A stretch of DNA of 64,000 nt from Quillaja saponaria (Eukaryota > Streptophyta > Magnoliopsida > Fabales > Quillajaceae), in assembly GCA_029379385.1 (NCBI GenBank), contig CM055608.1, positions 20,458,350 to 20,522,349 of the forward strand. Direction: 5' to 3'. The translations under genes and the position numbers were made by a program. The notes under the pieces were generated by a model that was not told where the DNA came from, did not search any database, and saw nothing but the letters and a program-made list of their open reading frames with translations. Positions 35,568 through 47,126 of this stretch are shown piece by piece. Within the stretch, counting starts at the first letter, position 1. Every line of letters starts with the position of its first letter.

Positions 35568-35579
35568 GCTTTGATAACA
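35568..35579 (-). other. PBS-like site of the gypsy element
   Basis: On the minus strand TGTTATCAAAGC lies three bases inside the right LTR. It resembles the initiator tRNA-Met primer site TGGTATCA(G/A)AGC with one substitution. Confidence 0.6.
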
Positions 35580-35582
35580 ACT

Positions 35583-38110
35583 TGTTATACCCTTCACGAA
35601 GGCATGACTGTCCGGATGATTGGTTAACCAAACCTCTATAATCTTGACTTCACCATAACTGAACACATATAACTCTTGAACAATTATATTTAGAACCAAG
35701 CAAACTTTACTGAATTAAATAAAAAATATAAACTTGCTATTGAACACATAACATTTATTGAAAATTCAACAAAGGTTCCCCGCAATATGGAACATACCCA
35801 AAAATACAACCACATGATCCTGTTTACATACCACGAAATCACAATGACTATTACACAACACAAAATTAGACAAATCACAGCTCTAGTGTGACTGTAAACT
35901 TTCATCATTGACTTCAAGTATGAGATCTTGAAAAATACCTTGTCATACTCTATCGGTAGGTCATGAACTCGTTGAAGCTATATACTGAAATCCTGTTACT
36001 AAAAAAATAATAACAGAAGAGTGGTGAGTCCCACGAACTCAGTGAGCAAACAATGTACCCTGAGAATACCAGCATCAATCAAAGCACAAGAACACATATC
36101 ATTAATAATCACATGTAACCATATTTATGTTTTAATTTCACAGTACATGTATATAATTGTAATTATCATAAAATCATAATTTCCATGATTCATAAGAAAG
36201 ACAAAGCAATTGAAATACTTAAAATTCACAAGTCAAAGCAAACAATGAAAACACTCAAAGCAAACAAAGAGTTACCGAGTAACTCAGTCTCGCATACTGG
36301 ACATTTCCACACCCGCACAACATAAATTTATTCTTTGTCCACAATCCATCCCACCTGGGCTGAGTACTCAATTCTTTTTAAAACATTTATCAGAATTAGA
36401 ATATTTCGGAATATCAAATTAGAATATCCTAGGTGCACCTAGATTTCAGTTTCAAAAATAAAAATCATCTCGTAGAAAAATTCACTTCATTGACCCTTAT
36501 AAACCACAAACAATTTCAAACAAACATAATTTAAATAACTCACTAAAACACTGTACTTGTTTATTTTTCCATATAACTCATATATTCAAATATACATAAT
36601 AATCTGGCAACCAAAGTACACGTAATTCACTCACAAAGTTCAAGAATGAGACTCGTCGTTATGTATAGACTGTGAAAGTGTTGGAGTCTCCTGGACACGA
36701 CTTGTAGCTAAAAACCATCAATTCAAATATTGGTGAGTTTATAAATTTCATTATCATAATTTCCTCTTGACAACTTAATCAGTAAATCTTAGTTAATTAA
36801 ACTTCTCAATTGCAATTATACATATTCGAAATATTAAATTTCAAGCTATCTAAGATTCTTTAAATTTAAAGCATATTCATCTTAATTTATACTTGAGTCT
36901 TACACTTCCAATTCTAATAATTATACATATCAATTACCATATATATTCATTGTTAATAACCTTTGATTCATTACTACTAACTCTCCTAACTTTCCTAATT
37001 AAACTAAAAAGGAATTCTCAATCATTCACTTAAACTAAGAAATTACAATTCCTAAACTAACATATAACTTGACTAATCTAAGGTTCAAAGATAATAAAAT
37101 TCCTACATTTATTCCTCTTGTTATAATAGCACCATAAAATCAACATTAGTCCTTAAGACAACTCCTTTTAATGCTTGAGCTAGGGAGTGATTTAAACTCC
37201 TTCGACTTTCCAAGTAACTCATGGTAAGGAGAGTTTATTACCTTTTTTTTCTAATTGTCGTGAGTCCTCATATGCTTAAACCATCTCTTTTTTTAATCTT
37301 TTAATAAGTAAACAAGAAGAAAAGCAACACTTCAAGGCTGCTACACCAAAATAGGGACAACAAAATAAAGGTGTGGCTGTCCATAAGTCTTTTCCTTTCA
37401 CACTTAAAAGGAAGGTTGAGCTGCCAAAACTGCTCTTTACTTCTGAAAGGAAAAAAGCCTACGTTGACCATACAAGAAGACCCATGGTAAGAATAATGGA
37501 GTTATAACCAAATTGTAAGGTTGCCATGGCCAGAATTATAGGAAATAAGAGTTTAAAGTGAAGACAAAGTCTTGGCAAAGCAAAGAGAAGTACACTTCAA
37601 GAGGTTAATTGCTGATTTTTCATAACTTTCTAAGAGTTCATGGAGTTGGAATATACAGAGAAATCATGTAACCAAGAACAGCTTCTGTGAAACACTTTGG
37701 AGGAGGAAGAGGTTGGTGACTTAAAGTGAAGTAAGAAAGGTACAAACAAGATTAAAAAAAAGAAAAAGTTATAGTGGTCCAAAAAGTTAAGATTTTTGTG
37801 GTGCATATAATTTCTTAAATAATTGTATATACCCACATGTTTATATATTTTTATTCTACTTGGCTTTTCTTGTGATTATTATGATCCACAAATATCTAAA
37901 AGTGTATATAAGATAAAGTCAAAGAGGATTAAAATCAACATCAATCAAATTCCTAATGTATAATTATTCTTATTTATATGCATGTATATATCTATATACT
38001 AGTAAATATTTATTTATTATTACTTCACTTATATAAAAAAATTTATGAAAATTTTTAGGATAATTTATTAATTTATCGGACAATGGAATATTATGTTTCG
38101 AGTTATAACA
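35583..38110 (-). repeat. 5' LTR of the deleted gypsy element
   Basis: It starts TGTTATACCCTTCACG and ends GAGTTATAACA. It is homologous to 32258-34609 and, more distantly, to the solo LTR at 17588-21348. Confidence 0.93.
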
Positions 38111-40400
38111 TCTTGGTGTTAAGAAGTTTTGATCAATGTCGTTCTCTTCACAAAAAGCAATCACATATTTATTTTCAAATTCATGCCCATAATCACTTCT
38201 TATACTTGTGATATACCACACTTTTTCTTTTTGAACCTTTTTACAAAAAGCAATGAATAAAGTATATACTTCATCTTTGTTAGCAATAAACAATACTCAT
38301 GTATAATATGAATAATCATCTACAATCACAAAAGCATATTATTTACCACTCATACTTCTATGGCTCATAGGTCTAATTAAATACATATGCAGTAATTGTA
38401 AAGCACTATAAATAGAGATTACATTTTTGGATTTGAAAGAGCTTTTTGTTCATTTTCCAAACTAGCATGCATTTCATACTTTCATGTTGTCAAACTTGAT
38501 TCTTGGTAACCAAGAACCAATTCTTTTCTTGATAAAGGTGATATGTGAACAATGTTTGTATGACCTAATTGTCTATGCCATAACTAACTATTTTCATGAA
38601 TGGCAGATAAGCATTTGGCATTTGTAAATATTAACATCATTAAAGTCTAGCATGTAAACATTATCAAGTTCATGGCATGTGAGAATGATGTTCTTTGTAT
38701 CTATGTTTTCAATTAGGCATTTATGTGAATAAAAATAACACAACTACCTTGATCATATAATTGACTAAAGCTAAGTAGATTATGCATTAAGCCACCAACA
38801 TGCAATACATTATCAATGGAGATAGAGACATCCTTACTAATCTCACCAATACCAATTATCTTTCCTTTGCTATTATCAGCAAAGTTAACATTACCTCCTG
38901 TCTTAGCCTTGAGTGAACAAAACTTTTCTTTGTCACCTGTCCTGTGTCTTGAATAGTCACTGTCCAAGTACCATTTGCTTATTTTAATCTTGACCCTCAA
39001 GTGCACCTATAAAACAAACTTTCCACGTTGGCATTTGGTACTTAATGTTTGTTGGGTCCAGTTTCATAAAGTTTTTTAACCTTTGATCCTTTGGAGATCC
39101 ATTTCCATTTTGTGTAATCAATGGAATATTTCTTATAGGGACAAGATAAGACATAGTGAACTTTTTCTATTACAATATAAGCATGCAACAGATTTAGTAC
39201 TAGATGATGCACCTTTTGAAAAGAATTTGTTAACTTTTTATATTCTCTTAGGATCAAAACCAATACTAGCTTTGTTAAAGATACATCTTTGACTACCAAG
39301 TAATAAGTCAAGGCTTTGTTTTCATTTTACAAGCTTTTCCAAAGCATTTGATAAATCAATTGCATTGTTTTCAAAACAACACTTTCATTTTTCGAACAAG
39401 AAATAGAGTCAGTCTCAGATCTCAAAATTGTGTTTTCAAGTCGTAAAGCTTCCTTTTCAGTTAAAATAGCTATAATAGTTCTTTTTAAAACTTTGATTTC
39501 ATCACATACTTTCCTATAGTTTAAACATAGTGCATCAAAAGTTTCATTTAAATCAAAGTCCAAATCATCACCTGCAGAACTATCTTTCTTAATGTTCTTG
39601 TTAAAATGCTTCTTTCATTTCTTGCCTCTTTTGGACATTCTTTTGAATATTTTTGTAGGCATAGTAAATTCCTCATAATCACTGTCATCTTCGTTATCAG
39701 ATTGCTTTGAAGCTGAGGTTTTGAAGGCCATATTTTTCCTATTATGTTTGTCATCTTCTTCAGCTTTCAAAGTAAGCTCATGAGTCATTGGAAAGCCTTG
39801 GAGCTCTTCCACAGTGAGTCTTGTGAAATCTTTTGTTTTAACAAAAGCTATAGTTTTTGGTTCACAAGCTTTAGGTAGACTTCTTAGAATCATTCTCACC
39901 ATTTTTTCATCAGTATATCTTTTGCTGAGTCTACATAAAGTGTTGGTGATGACATTGAAACTATCAAATATTTCATTGATGGTTTCATCATCCTTCATTT
40001 TGAATAAGTGATAGCAGTGAACAAGGAGACTGATTTTGGAATACTTCACTTGATTAGTTCCTTCATAGGTAATTTCAAGTTTCTTCCAAAGTTCATGTGA
40101 AGTTTTACAAGCAGATATAATTATGTAGATCATTAGATATGCCACATACTACAATGTTCATGGCCTTTTTGTTCACTTGAACAAGTTACATGTCCAATCA
40201 TTTTCATCTTTGAGGATGACATTGAGCATCCTTTTTAGAACATTAGTACCATGTTCAATAACTTTTCAAATATTTAAATCAATGCTACGAATGAAAATTT
40301 TCATAGTATATTTTCAATAAGTATAGTTTAAACCATATAAAAGAGTAAGTCTATTTATAGCACATTCCTCAGGAAAAACAATATTGGTGCTTCCTATGGA
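38111..40400 (-). pseudogene. Minus-strand Sirevirus: gag, protease and first half of integrase
   Basis: Gag: the frame 40145-39615 contains ACKTSHELWKKLEITYEGTN, SLLVHCYHLFKMKDDETINE and VRMILRSLPKA, the typical Sirevirus gag core. The N-terminal gag part is at 40330-40150 in other frames. A coiled-coil-like segment is at 39563-39327. The Cys/His knuckle region near 39200-39160 is eroded. Protease: the frame 39006-38713 has KWYLDSDYSRHRTGDKEKF, where the catalytic D-S-G triad reads D-S-D, then GGNVNFADNSKGKIIGIGEI. Integrase: the frame 38293-37970 has ITSIRSDYGHEFENK and EENDIDQNFLTPR, and its end is cut by the gypsy insertion. The next integrase codons are found at 32252 and lower, in a compatible frame. 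Confidence 0.88.
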
Positions 40401-40442
40401 TCTTTTCTTAATAGTTGTTAAGCTTAAGTTTGAGACAAAGCT

Positions 40443-40453
40443 CTAATGCAAAT
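40443..40453 (-). other. Degenerate PBS of the minus-strand Sirevirus
   Basis: On the minus strand the sequence after the LTR reads ATTTGCATTAGAGC, a mutated form of TTGGTATCAGAGC. Position next to the LTR and before gag supports the assignment. Confidence 0.55.
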
Positions 40454-41496
40454 TGTTAGCCTAGAAAGTAGACAATGAGAGGAGGGAGGGGTGAATTGGT
40501 ACTTTAAAAATGTTTTTTTGCAAAAAAATAAACAATTTCAATATATTTAAAATTGAGGTTTAGGACTTGTTTAAATTAGTGGAAGAATAATGCAAAATTG
40601 GGAGTATAGCTTAAAATAATAGATCACGGATTATAAGCAACGTTGGTACACCCTTGACCAATCTATCCAAATAAGAAATCATAGAAGATAAGTGCTACTA
40701 ATCAAATCATGTTTGAAAACAAGTAGAGACTATATCAAATCAAGTTTAATAAGCTATAACTTAAAGTTATCAGTTTCAACTGAGATTACAGTTTGATTCT
40801 AAGTTCGCTTTTTGAGAAATTCCACTAATTTCGTTATTCTCTTACAAACAAGGATTGAGAGAAAATTTCTCAAGGTTTACTTTCTTCACTCAACCCAAGG
40901 GATACCCCCCCTAATTTAGATCACTCGATCTAGGCGATACCTTCACTTTTAATTTGAAACCCACATTATTCTAGGAGAGGTAATTATTACTCATTCCCAT
41001 AATTTGAGCATATATTCAATCAAGAATATATATTAAAAGGTAAGTTAATTTCATATAAAAATGAACACCAATAAAGAGCAAGATATATTCTAGACATGCA
41101 ATTAATTCATTTATTTAAGGAAAGTATCAATTATGGTAACAATTAGCGTTAAACCCAATTTCCATATTTCACTCACATTAAGTCAGAAATAAATTCAAAT
41201 GTGATATAATTTCATACGAAATTTAAACATGTGAGTACCAATATATTCATGAAACTTTCCTAATTTAATTTCAAATGTATATAAGGAATAAATCAACCAC
41301 AGAGAGTTGAATTAAATCAATGAGAACTTTCTAAAATTAAATATAAACATTCAAAGATATTTCCATAAATCGTGTAGTGTACCATAAAATCAATCTCAAC
41401 AAAGATATAGATTCTAAGCATGATAAAGATAAAAATAATTTTGTGAGTAAAGCATGTTATCATCAAAATCAGGTAGGGTATAGTCTAGGGCTAACA
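40454..41496 (-). repeat. 5' LTR of the minus-strand Sirevirus (1043 bases)
   Basis: Plus-strand ends are TGTTAG and CTAACA, a perfect 6-base inverted terminus. On the minus strand the last 60 bases read like other Sirevirus LTR ends (a TTCACCCCTCCCTCCTCTCA block). The sequence right after it (41497 onward) is coding debris of a plus-strand Sirevirus. The matching 3' LTR near 28 kb was not recognised. Confidence 0.7.
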
Positions 41497-43650
41497 AAAG
41501 TGATGATCAAAGAATTGCTAAAATGAAGAAAGTTGAACAAGAAAAGAAAAAGCTATCAGTAGACCAAGGTGGAAGATAAAGTTCAACTAAACTAAACATT
41601 CAACACTTAGTTTCTCATGAAAGTCAAGAACCCTTAGTTGGTCCAACTATTGTTGAATAAAAAACTCATGCAAGAGATGGGAATGTGTTAGAAGTCATCC
41701 ATTAAAACAGGTGCTAGGAGATCTGTCACAAGTAGTAAATACAAGATCAAAGCTACAATACTTATGTACCTTTAAAGCCTTTCTTTCACAAATTGAAGCA
41801 AAATACTTCCAAGATGCTGAAGATGATAAATTATGTATTAAAGACTTAGAAGCGGAATTGGTACAATTTAAGAGAAATGAAGTATGATATCTAGTACTTA
41901 GACCGAAGGATCATCTTGTAATTGGCACTAAGTAGATATTAAGGAACAAAATGGATGAATATGGTATTTTTGTTAGAAATAAAACAAGTTTAGTAGCTCA
42001 AAGGTGCAATCAAGAAGATATTGACTATGACAATGACAAAATCTTTGCATTTGTTGCTAGAATAGAAGCCATTAGGCTTTTACTTGTATTTTCTTATTTC
42101 AAAAACTTTACTTTGGGTTTGTTGAGTTAAACTGTGTATAAAACACTATAAATAAAAATGCTTTTTAAGTAGAGTTATTTAAAAAATGTTGTATTAAAGT
42201 TGAAAAAGTATTTGAATGAGTTTTTCAAAAAGATATTAAGTATTAAAATTGCTAAAAAAAAACTATTTTGACATATTTTACTGTTGTATTTGCCTAAATA
42301 AAATAATTAGTAAAATTCATTTGAGTTTCTCTTGCTTTCTATTTGAAAAATCATCTTTTTATAATATAAGCTTTTAGGACTCAAATCCCAAAAATGCTTT
42401 TCCATAAAACTTAAAAACTAAAACCTCTATTGCTAAACAATTTTGTAAAAAAGTTTTAAATCAAAAACTATTTAAAAGCCAAACCAAATAAGGAATTTTT
42501 GTCAAATGGATGTTAAAAGTGCTTTTCTAAATAGTTTTGTTAATGAGAATGTACATGTTGAAACCTCCTGGTTTTTAATCATTTGATAAACCAAATCATG
42601 TTTTCAAAATTGAAAAAGATCTTTATGGTTTAAAATAAGCTCCTAGAATACTGTATGAGAGGAAAATTGACATAAGTTTCTTTATCAAAGCCAAAAACTC
42701 GAGCATATTACTTTTTCAAATTTATGTTGATAACATAATATTTAGTACTAACAATGAATCTCCCTCCAAGGATTTTGCTAAGTCTATGCAGGATGAATTT
42801 AAAATAAGCATAATGGGAGAGCTGAATTATGTTTTTGGACTTCAAGTCAAACAATCTATGCAAGGAATCTTCAACAACAAATCCAAATATGTCAACCATT
42901 TACTAAAAAGATTTAGTATGGATTGAACAAAAGAATTGGAACTTCCATAACCATATCAACAAAATTTAACAATAATGAATCTATTAAGGCTGTATATGAA
43001 AATAATTAGAGAGGTATGATTGGTTTTTTACTTTATCTTACAACTAGTAGACTGGATATAATGTGCAGTTTATGTATGTGTTCTAGAGACCAAGCATATC
43101 TAAAAGAATCACAGTTCACTGTTGTTAAAATATTATTAGATATCTAATAAGAACTTAATCTCATGGTATCTTCTACCCAAAATGTGTAAATTTTGAGCTT
43201 GTTAGTTATTTTGATACTAATTTTGCTGGTTATAAGTTAGATAAAAAAAGTACTAGTGGCATTGCCAATTTCTAGGCCACTCTCTTGTTTCTTAGTTTAG
43301 TAAGAAACAACATTATGTAACTTTCTCAACTTCTGAATTTAAATATATGATAGCTGGAAGTTGTTGTGCACAACTATTGTGGATGAAATAAAAGCTGGTT
43401 AACATCAACCTTAAATTCAAAATTATACGAGTGCAACCAATTTAATAAACTCTTATTCAACACTTAATAACTAAGCATATTGAAAGTCATACATCATTTT
43501 ATTTAGGATCTCGATAAAAAAAGAGGATCTATATTTCTCTTCATTTTGTTAGCTCAAAAAATTAACTTGCAGATATTTCACAAAACCATTTTATGAAAAT
43601 CAATTTTGTAAAATTAGAAGAGAGTTAGGTATGTCAATTCCAGTCTCTTA
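41497..43650 (+). pseudogene. Sirevirus RT and RNase H remains, plus strand
   Basis: Order of blocks: a linker containing GPTIVE; RT start with LSQVVNTRSKLQYLC and FLSQIEAKYFQDAEDDKL; then EAELVQFKRNEV, VARIEAIRLLLVFSYFKNF and, after an insertion, MDVKSAFLN near 42510. IYVDNIIFSTN follows at 42718-42750, in which the catalytic YVDD reads YVDN. RNase H starts with MIGFLLYLTTSRLDIM at 43017, and the terminal block with NFVKLRRELGMSIP is at 43600-43640. Many stops. It begins directly at the LTR border at 41497 and lacks gag to integrase, which are found at 22509-24640 in the same orientation. Confidence 0.82.
42112..42488. mobile_element. MITE-like 0.38-kb insertion in the Sirevirus RT
   Basis: This AT-rich, non-coding segment interrupts the RT between the ARIEAIR..FKNF block and the MDVKSAFLN block. 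Its ends, TTTGGGTTTGTTGAGTTAAA and (complement of the right end) TTTGGTTTGGCTTTTAAA, form an imperfect inverted repeat. A target duplication could not be identified, so the superfamily is open. Confidence 0.55.
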
Positions 43651-45081
43651 ATTTTGAGTTACTAATCATTCTTTTAAATCTAAAATACTACTAAAAATTG
43701 AGCATACAACTAAATCCAATCTAATACTAAAATGAATGTCTATTGTTGAATGAAGGTTGAAAAGCTTAGTTGAACACTATTGTCAGTCATTCACTTCAAT
43801 CATTGAAAACAACTGATGTGCTTAGTTGAATACTAAGTCATTAAATGATTTATTGATTTTATGACGTAATTACATCATATCAATATGCATAATCCCGAAA
43901 ATCTTTAAGTTCAAAAGTTGTACCAAACATAAACTCGTCTGAAAACCGTATACTTTCTACTCAAACCAAAATTCTTAAGCTTTTATATTTACAAAGACTC
44001 ATAAAATATTTGTATATTTAAGTTCCTTTTCCTCTTCAGAGAAAGCTATAACTTTTCACTAGGTTTAATATGGAGAAGTCTTATTTACAGCTTACTCAGT
44101 TTTTAACTCTCAAATTAGTTAAACCAGACACAAAGAGATCATGGATCAGCTTAACAGTATTAGAACAATAGCTGATACCATTCTTGTGAAGTGAAAGTAA
44201 ATGTTAACAGAGAAGAAATGAAGGCATTCAAAAGCTATTAGAGAGATGTTTAAGGACAAAATAAGAAGCAATTCTCAATGACTAAAATGTCCAAAAGGAC
44301 CTTAAAATCTTGACGGACACTCTGATCCTTCAAATTAAGGAATAGAGCAGTTAATCAAAAGGTCAGGAGAAATGAATGACAAACTTTCATCATAATCAAC
44401 TCCTGAACCAAAGCTAAAATTTGGATTTCTCCTCAAAAGGAAAATAAGGAAGAGGAAAAGGAAAATGGAAAGTTCTAATGCTCCAAGCCACAATAGATCA
44501 GCCTAATCTTCATCAGCTTATGTATCAAACTAAGAAGTTGACAAAACTAGTAGTTAGTCTGCAATCCTAAAAGCCATGGATAAGAATATCAATGTACACC
44601 AAAAAGAACAACATCATATTTTACTTGGTTCAAGTGTCTTACTCATGGAAAATCAAATTAAGATACTCAGAGATCTATCATGCTCTAATTTAGAACCATC
44701 TAGTATCTCACCTGTACATTTTAACAGTGATCCACATTCCTTTAATTCAACTTGAGTTGGAAAATATCAAGTACAATTGTCGTTCTTTGGGCTCCAAAAT
44801 TGAAACCATTCACAAGAACATCATCAAGATCATTGAATGTGACCATAAAATTCGATCAGGTTAATCATTATGTTATGAAAATTTTCCACAACATGAATAA
44901 TGGACTGGGTTGGTTAGTACATTTGGCTATTAAGAGGGAAGCAAAGAAATGGCCAGGGCTAGGCCCACTTGGAATCTTTCGGCTCCTTGAGACTTTTCTC
45001 TTTTCTCGTCATTTCATATCATGCATATGTATTGCACATTTTGTTTACCTTGATTAAAATTTCTAAATATTAACATTACTT
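43651..45081. other. Region downstream of Sirevirus pol, unassigned
   Basis: This is where the accessory ORF and 3' untranslated part of the plus-strand Sirevirus should lie. A 101-codon frame at 44752-45057 and Lys/Glu-rich text near 44420-44500 were noticed, but no family resemblance can be defended. Confidence 0.35.
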
Positions 45082-45086
45082 GATTT

Positions 45087-47121
45087 TGTAACATCCTTGG
45101 AACTGCACATGAGAGTATATATATCATTTGGCTTATTAAAGTACCATGTGAAATGCCCACCTGATTTTAATAAGAAGTATAATTTTTAAATGTTATGTTG
45201 CATAATTAAATTGAGAAAAATATATGATTTTTACAGTGTGGATAAAATTGCATTTTTTTACTAAATCTTATGATTTTATAAATTATGCCATAGCATGAGA
45301 ATTCAATTGGCTATGATCATGAACATGGGATTTTGCATGAAAATGAGAGTAAATGTAAAATTGGCCTTGAGTTAAATTGTGGTAAAGGAAAGGAATATAG
45401 AGGATTGAAAAATAAATCTTATAATTGGGTGTGAAATTATAAATTTGTGAAAAAATTAATTGTGATGTGATTAATTATAGAATTTGGATTAATTACTCTT
45501 ACATTGAGGAAATTGATGAGAATAATTAAGGAATTAATTATTTTATAAATAATTAGGGAATTTCAAATTTAATGAACTATGATGAATTCTATTAAATTGT
45601 AAGTATTATGAAAATTAGGATTTATCACATTTTGGAAAAAATAGGGGCAAAATTGAAAGGACTAGGAGTGAAGGACTAAACTGTAAAAATTAGAAAGATG
45701 AAAGGGTGGATAAGGCTAGTATTTTATAATTTATTAATGAGAAGGGTAAAATGATTATTTGATCATGGTAACATTCCTTAAGTCATTATAATTTTGGAAG
45801 GGAGGAAAATCTCCTATTAACCGAGAAATAAAGATAGAAGGAGAAAGTGAGAATTCATGAGAAATAGAGAGAATTAGAGAGAGAGAACTTCAGGTAATCA
45901 TCTAATCTTGTCTTCTCTATAAAGCAAGCCTTGTTTGTGAGAATAGAGTGAGATTTCTTGTGATTTTCAGAGGTGCCTGTGAGGAGCTTAGAGGGAGAAA
46001 GTGAGGGAATTTCATTTTTTGAGTGATTTTAGACTTTGAATCACATTGAACTTAAAGATTTGGGGCAAATTGAACTTTTTAAATGCAAATTAGAGCTTGA
46101 CTAGAGAGGAGGAAGCTTGACCTGAGAGGAAGAACTTGTCTCGTGAAGGAGGAAAGAGAGAAATTAGGGAGTTTTAGGTGATTTTGTGGATTTTTAGATT
46201 TTGTAGGTAGATGTGTGTGCGCGTCTTGAAAAATATGATATTTGAGGTGTGCATGTGTACACATAATTTTCTTCTATTGCAAAAAATCTTACGTGAGCAA
46301 GGATGCTACATTTTCTGAAAATTTATTGTGAACTGTGCTGCAAATCCATGTTTAATTGTGTATTGCATGGATGTGTGGTTTTCATTAATTATGGAAATGT
46401 ATGTTTGGATCGGTTGGTGTGAACCATTCTAAGCGATAAATTCACCGAATAACTTTTGTGCGTGATAAAGTAATATGTTGAAGTATTGCCTCCTAATCCA
46501 AGATCTATGATTAACGGAGGTTTGGACCCTTGCGTTAACTCACATTAGGACCTAATCCGGTTAAGCCCTCTATTGGCTAACCCAACCATTTTGAGTCTTT
46601 TGCATTTATACATGATATTCTATGATTTGGAAAACTGGAAACTTATCTGTGTTGAAAATCTATGTATATGCATTTACTGAGATTTATGTCTCATGTTTTA
46701 TTACTTGGTGCCTCAAATTAATTGGGTGTGTTGCAGGAAATCACGATGTGGATATACATGTATGGTGGTGGTATGTGGTATAGTCATTTGAGTGGTGCAT
46801 TCATGTATAGTAATATATGTTTTTTGATGGGGGAGTATTATATGACTTGTTTGATCATTGAGGATCACCCAATGCAGGATTTGGAGATCGAGGAAGACCT
46901 AGAGATGGAGAAGGATCTTGAGATGGATGAAGGCTCTGATAGGAGCAAAGTTGTGGATGAGGAGATCCAAGTCGGGGGGTGAGCTGATCTAATTGTTTTA
47001 ACATGAGCCTTATTGAGATGGTGATTGCAAGGGGTTTGACAGGTCTCAGTTAAGAGATCTGTGGTGTACACAAGGTAATTTGGGATTTATGTAAATATAT
47101 GCAAAAGTTGTATTTTTTTCA
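45087..47121 (+). mobile_element. Probable gypsy solo LTR, 2.0 kb, with target duplication GATTT
   Basis: It begins TGTAACATCC and ends TTTTTTTCA. GATTT occurs immediately before (45082-45086) and immediately after (47122-47126). Internal text has the layout of plant gypsy LTRs on the plus strand: a purine-rich GAGAGA part near 45840-45900, and a 46430-46600 stretch with relatively high GC. An ACTGAGATTTATGTCTCAT phrase follows near 46677. No pol is attached. It lacks close similarity to the 32-38 kb LTR family. The 5-base match could be chance, so confidence is moderate. Confidence 0.5.
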
Positions 47122-47126
47122 GATTT

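Larger units (their letters stand above)
32258..38110 (-). mobile_element. Internally deleted Ty3/gypsy retrotransposon inserted in a Sirevirus integrase
   Basis: Two homologous LTRs at 32258-34609 (2352 bases) and 35583-38110 (2528 bases) flank an internal part of only 973 bases. The LTRs begin TGT and end AACA on the plus strand. A 5-base target duplication TCTTG borders the element. On the minus strand a PBS-like GTTATCAAAGC (35568-35579) follows the right LTR, and a purine-rich tract (34610-34622) precedes the left LTR, which fixes minus orientation. Only the integrase C-terminus survives internally; gag, protease and RT are gone. LTR lengths differ because each has its own deletion: the left copy lacks about 350 bases present at 36060-36440, and the right lacks part of 33770-33940. 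Confidence 0.95.

Noticed and set aside
46722..46982. 86-codon frame with a Glu/Asp-rich repeat (DLEMEKDLEMDE)
   Set aside because: It lies inside a probable solo LTR, and the acidic run follows from a short GAGGAxCT-type DNA repeat.
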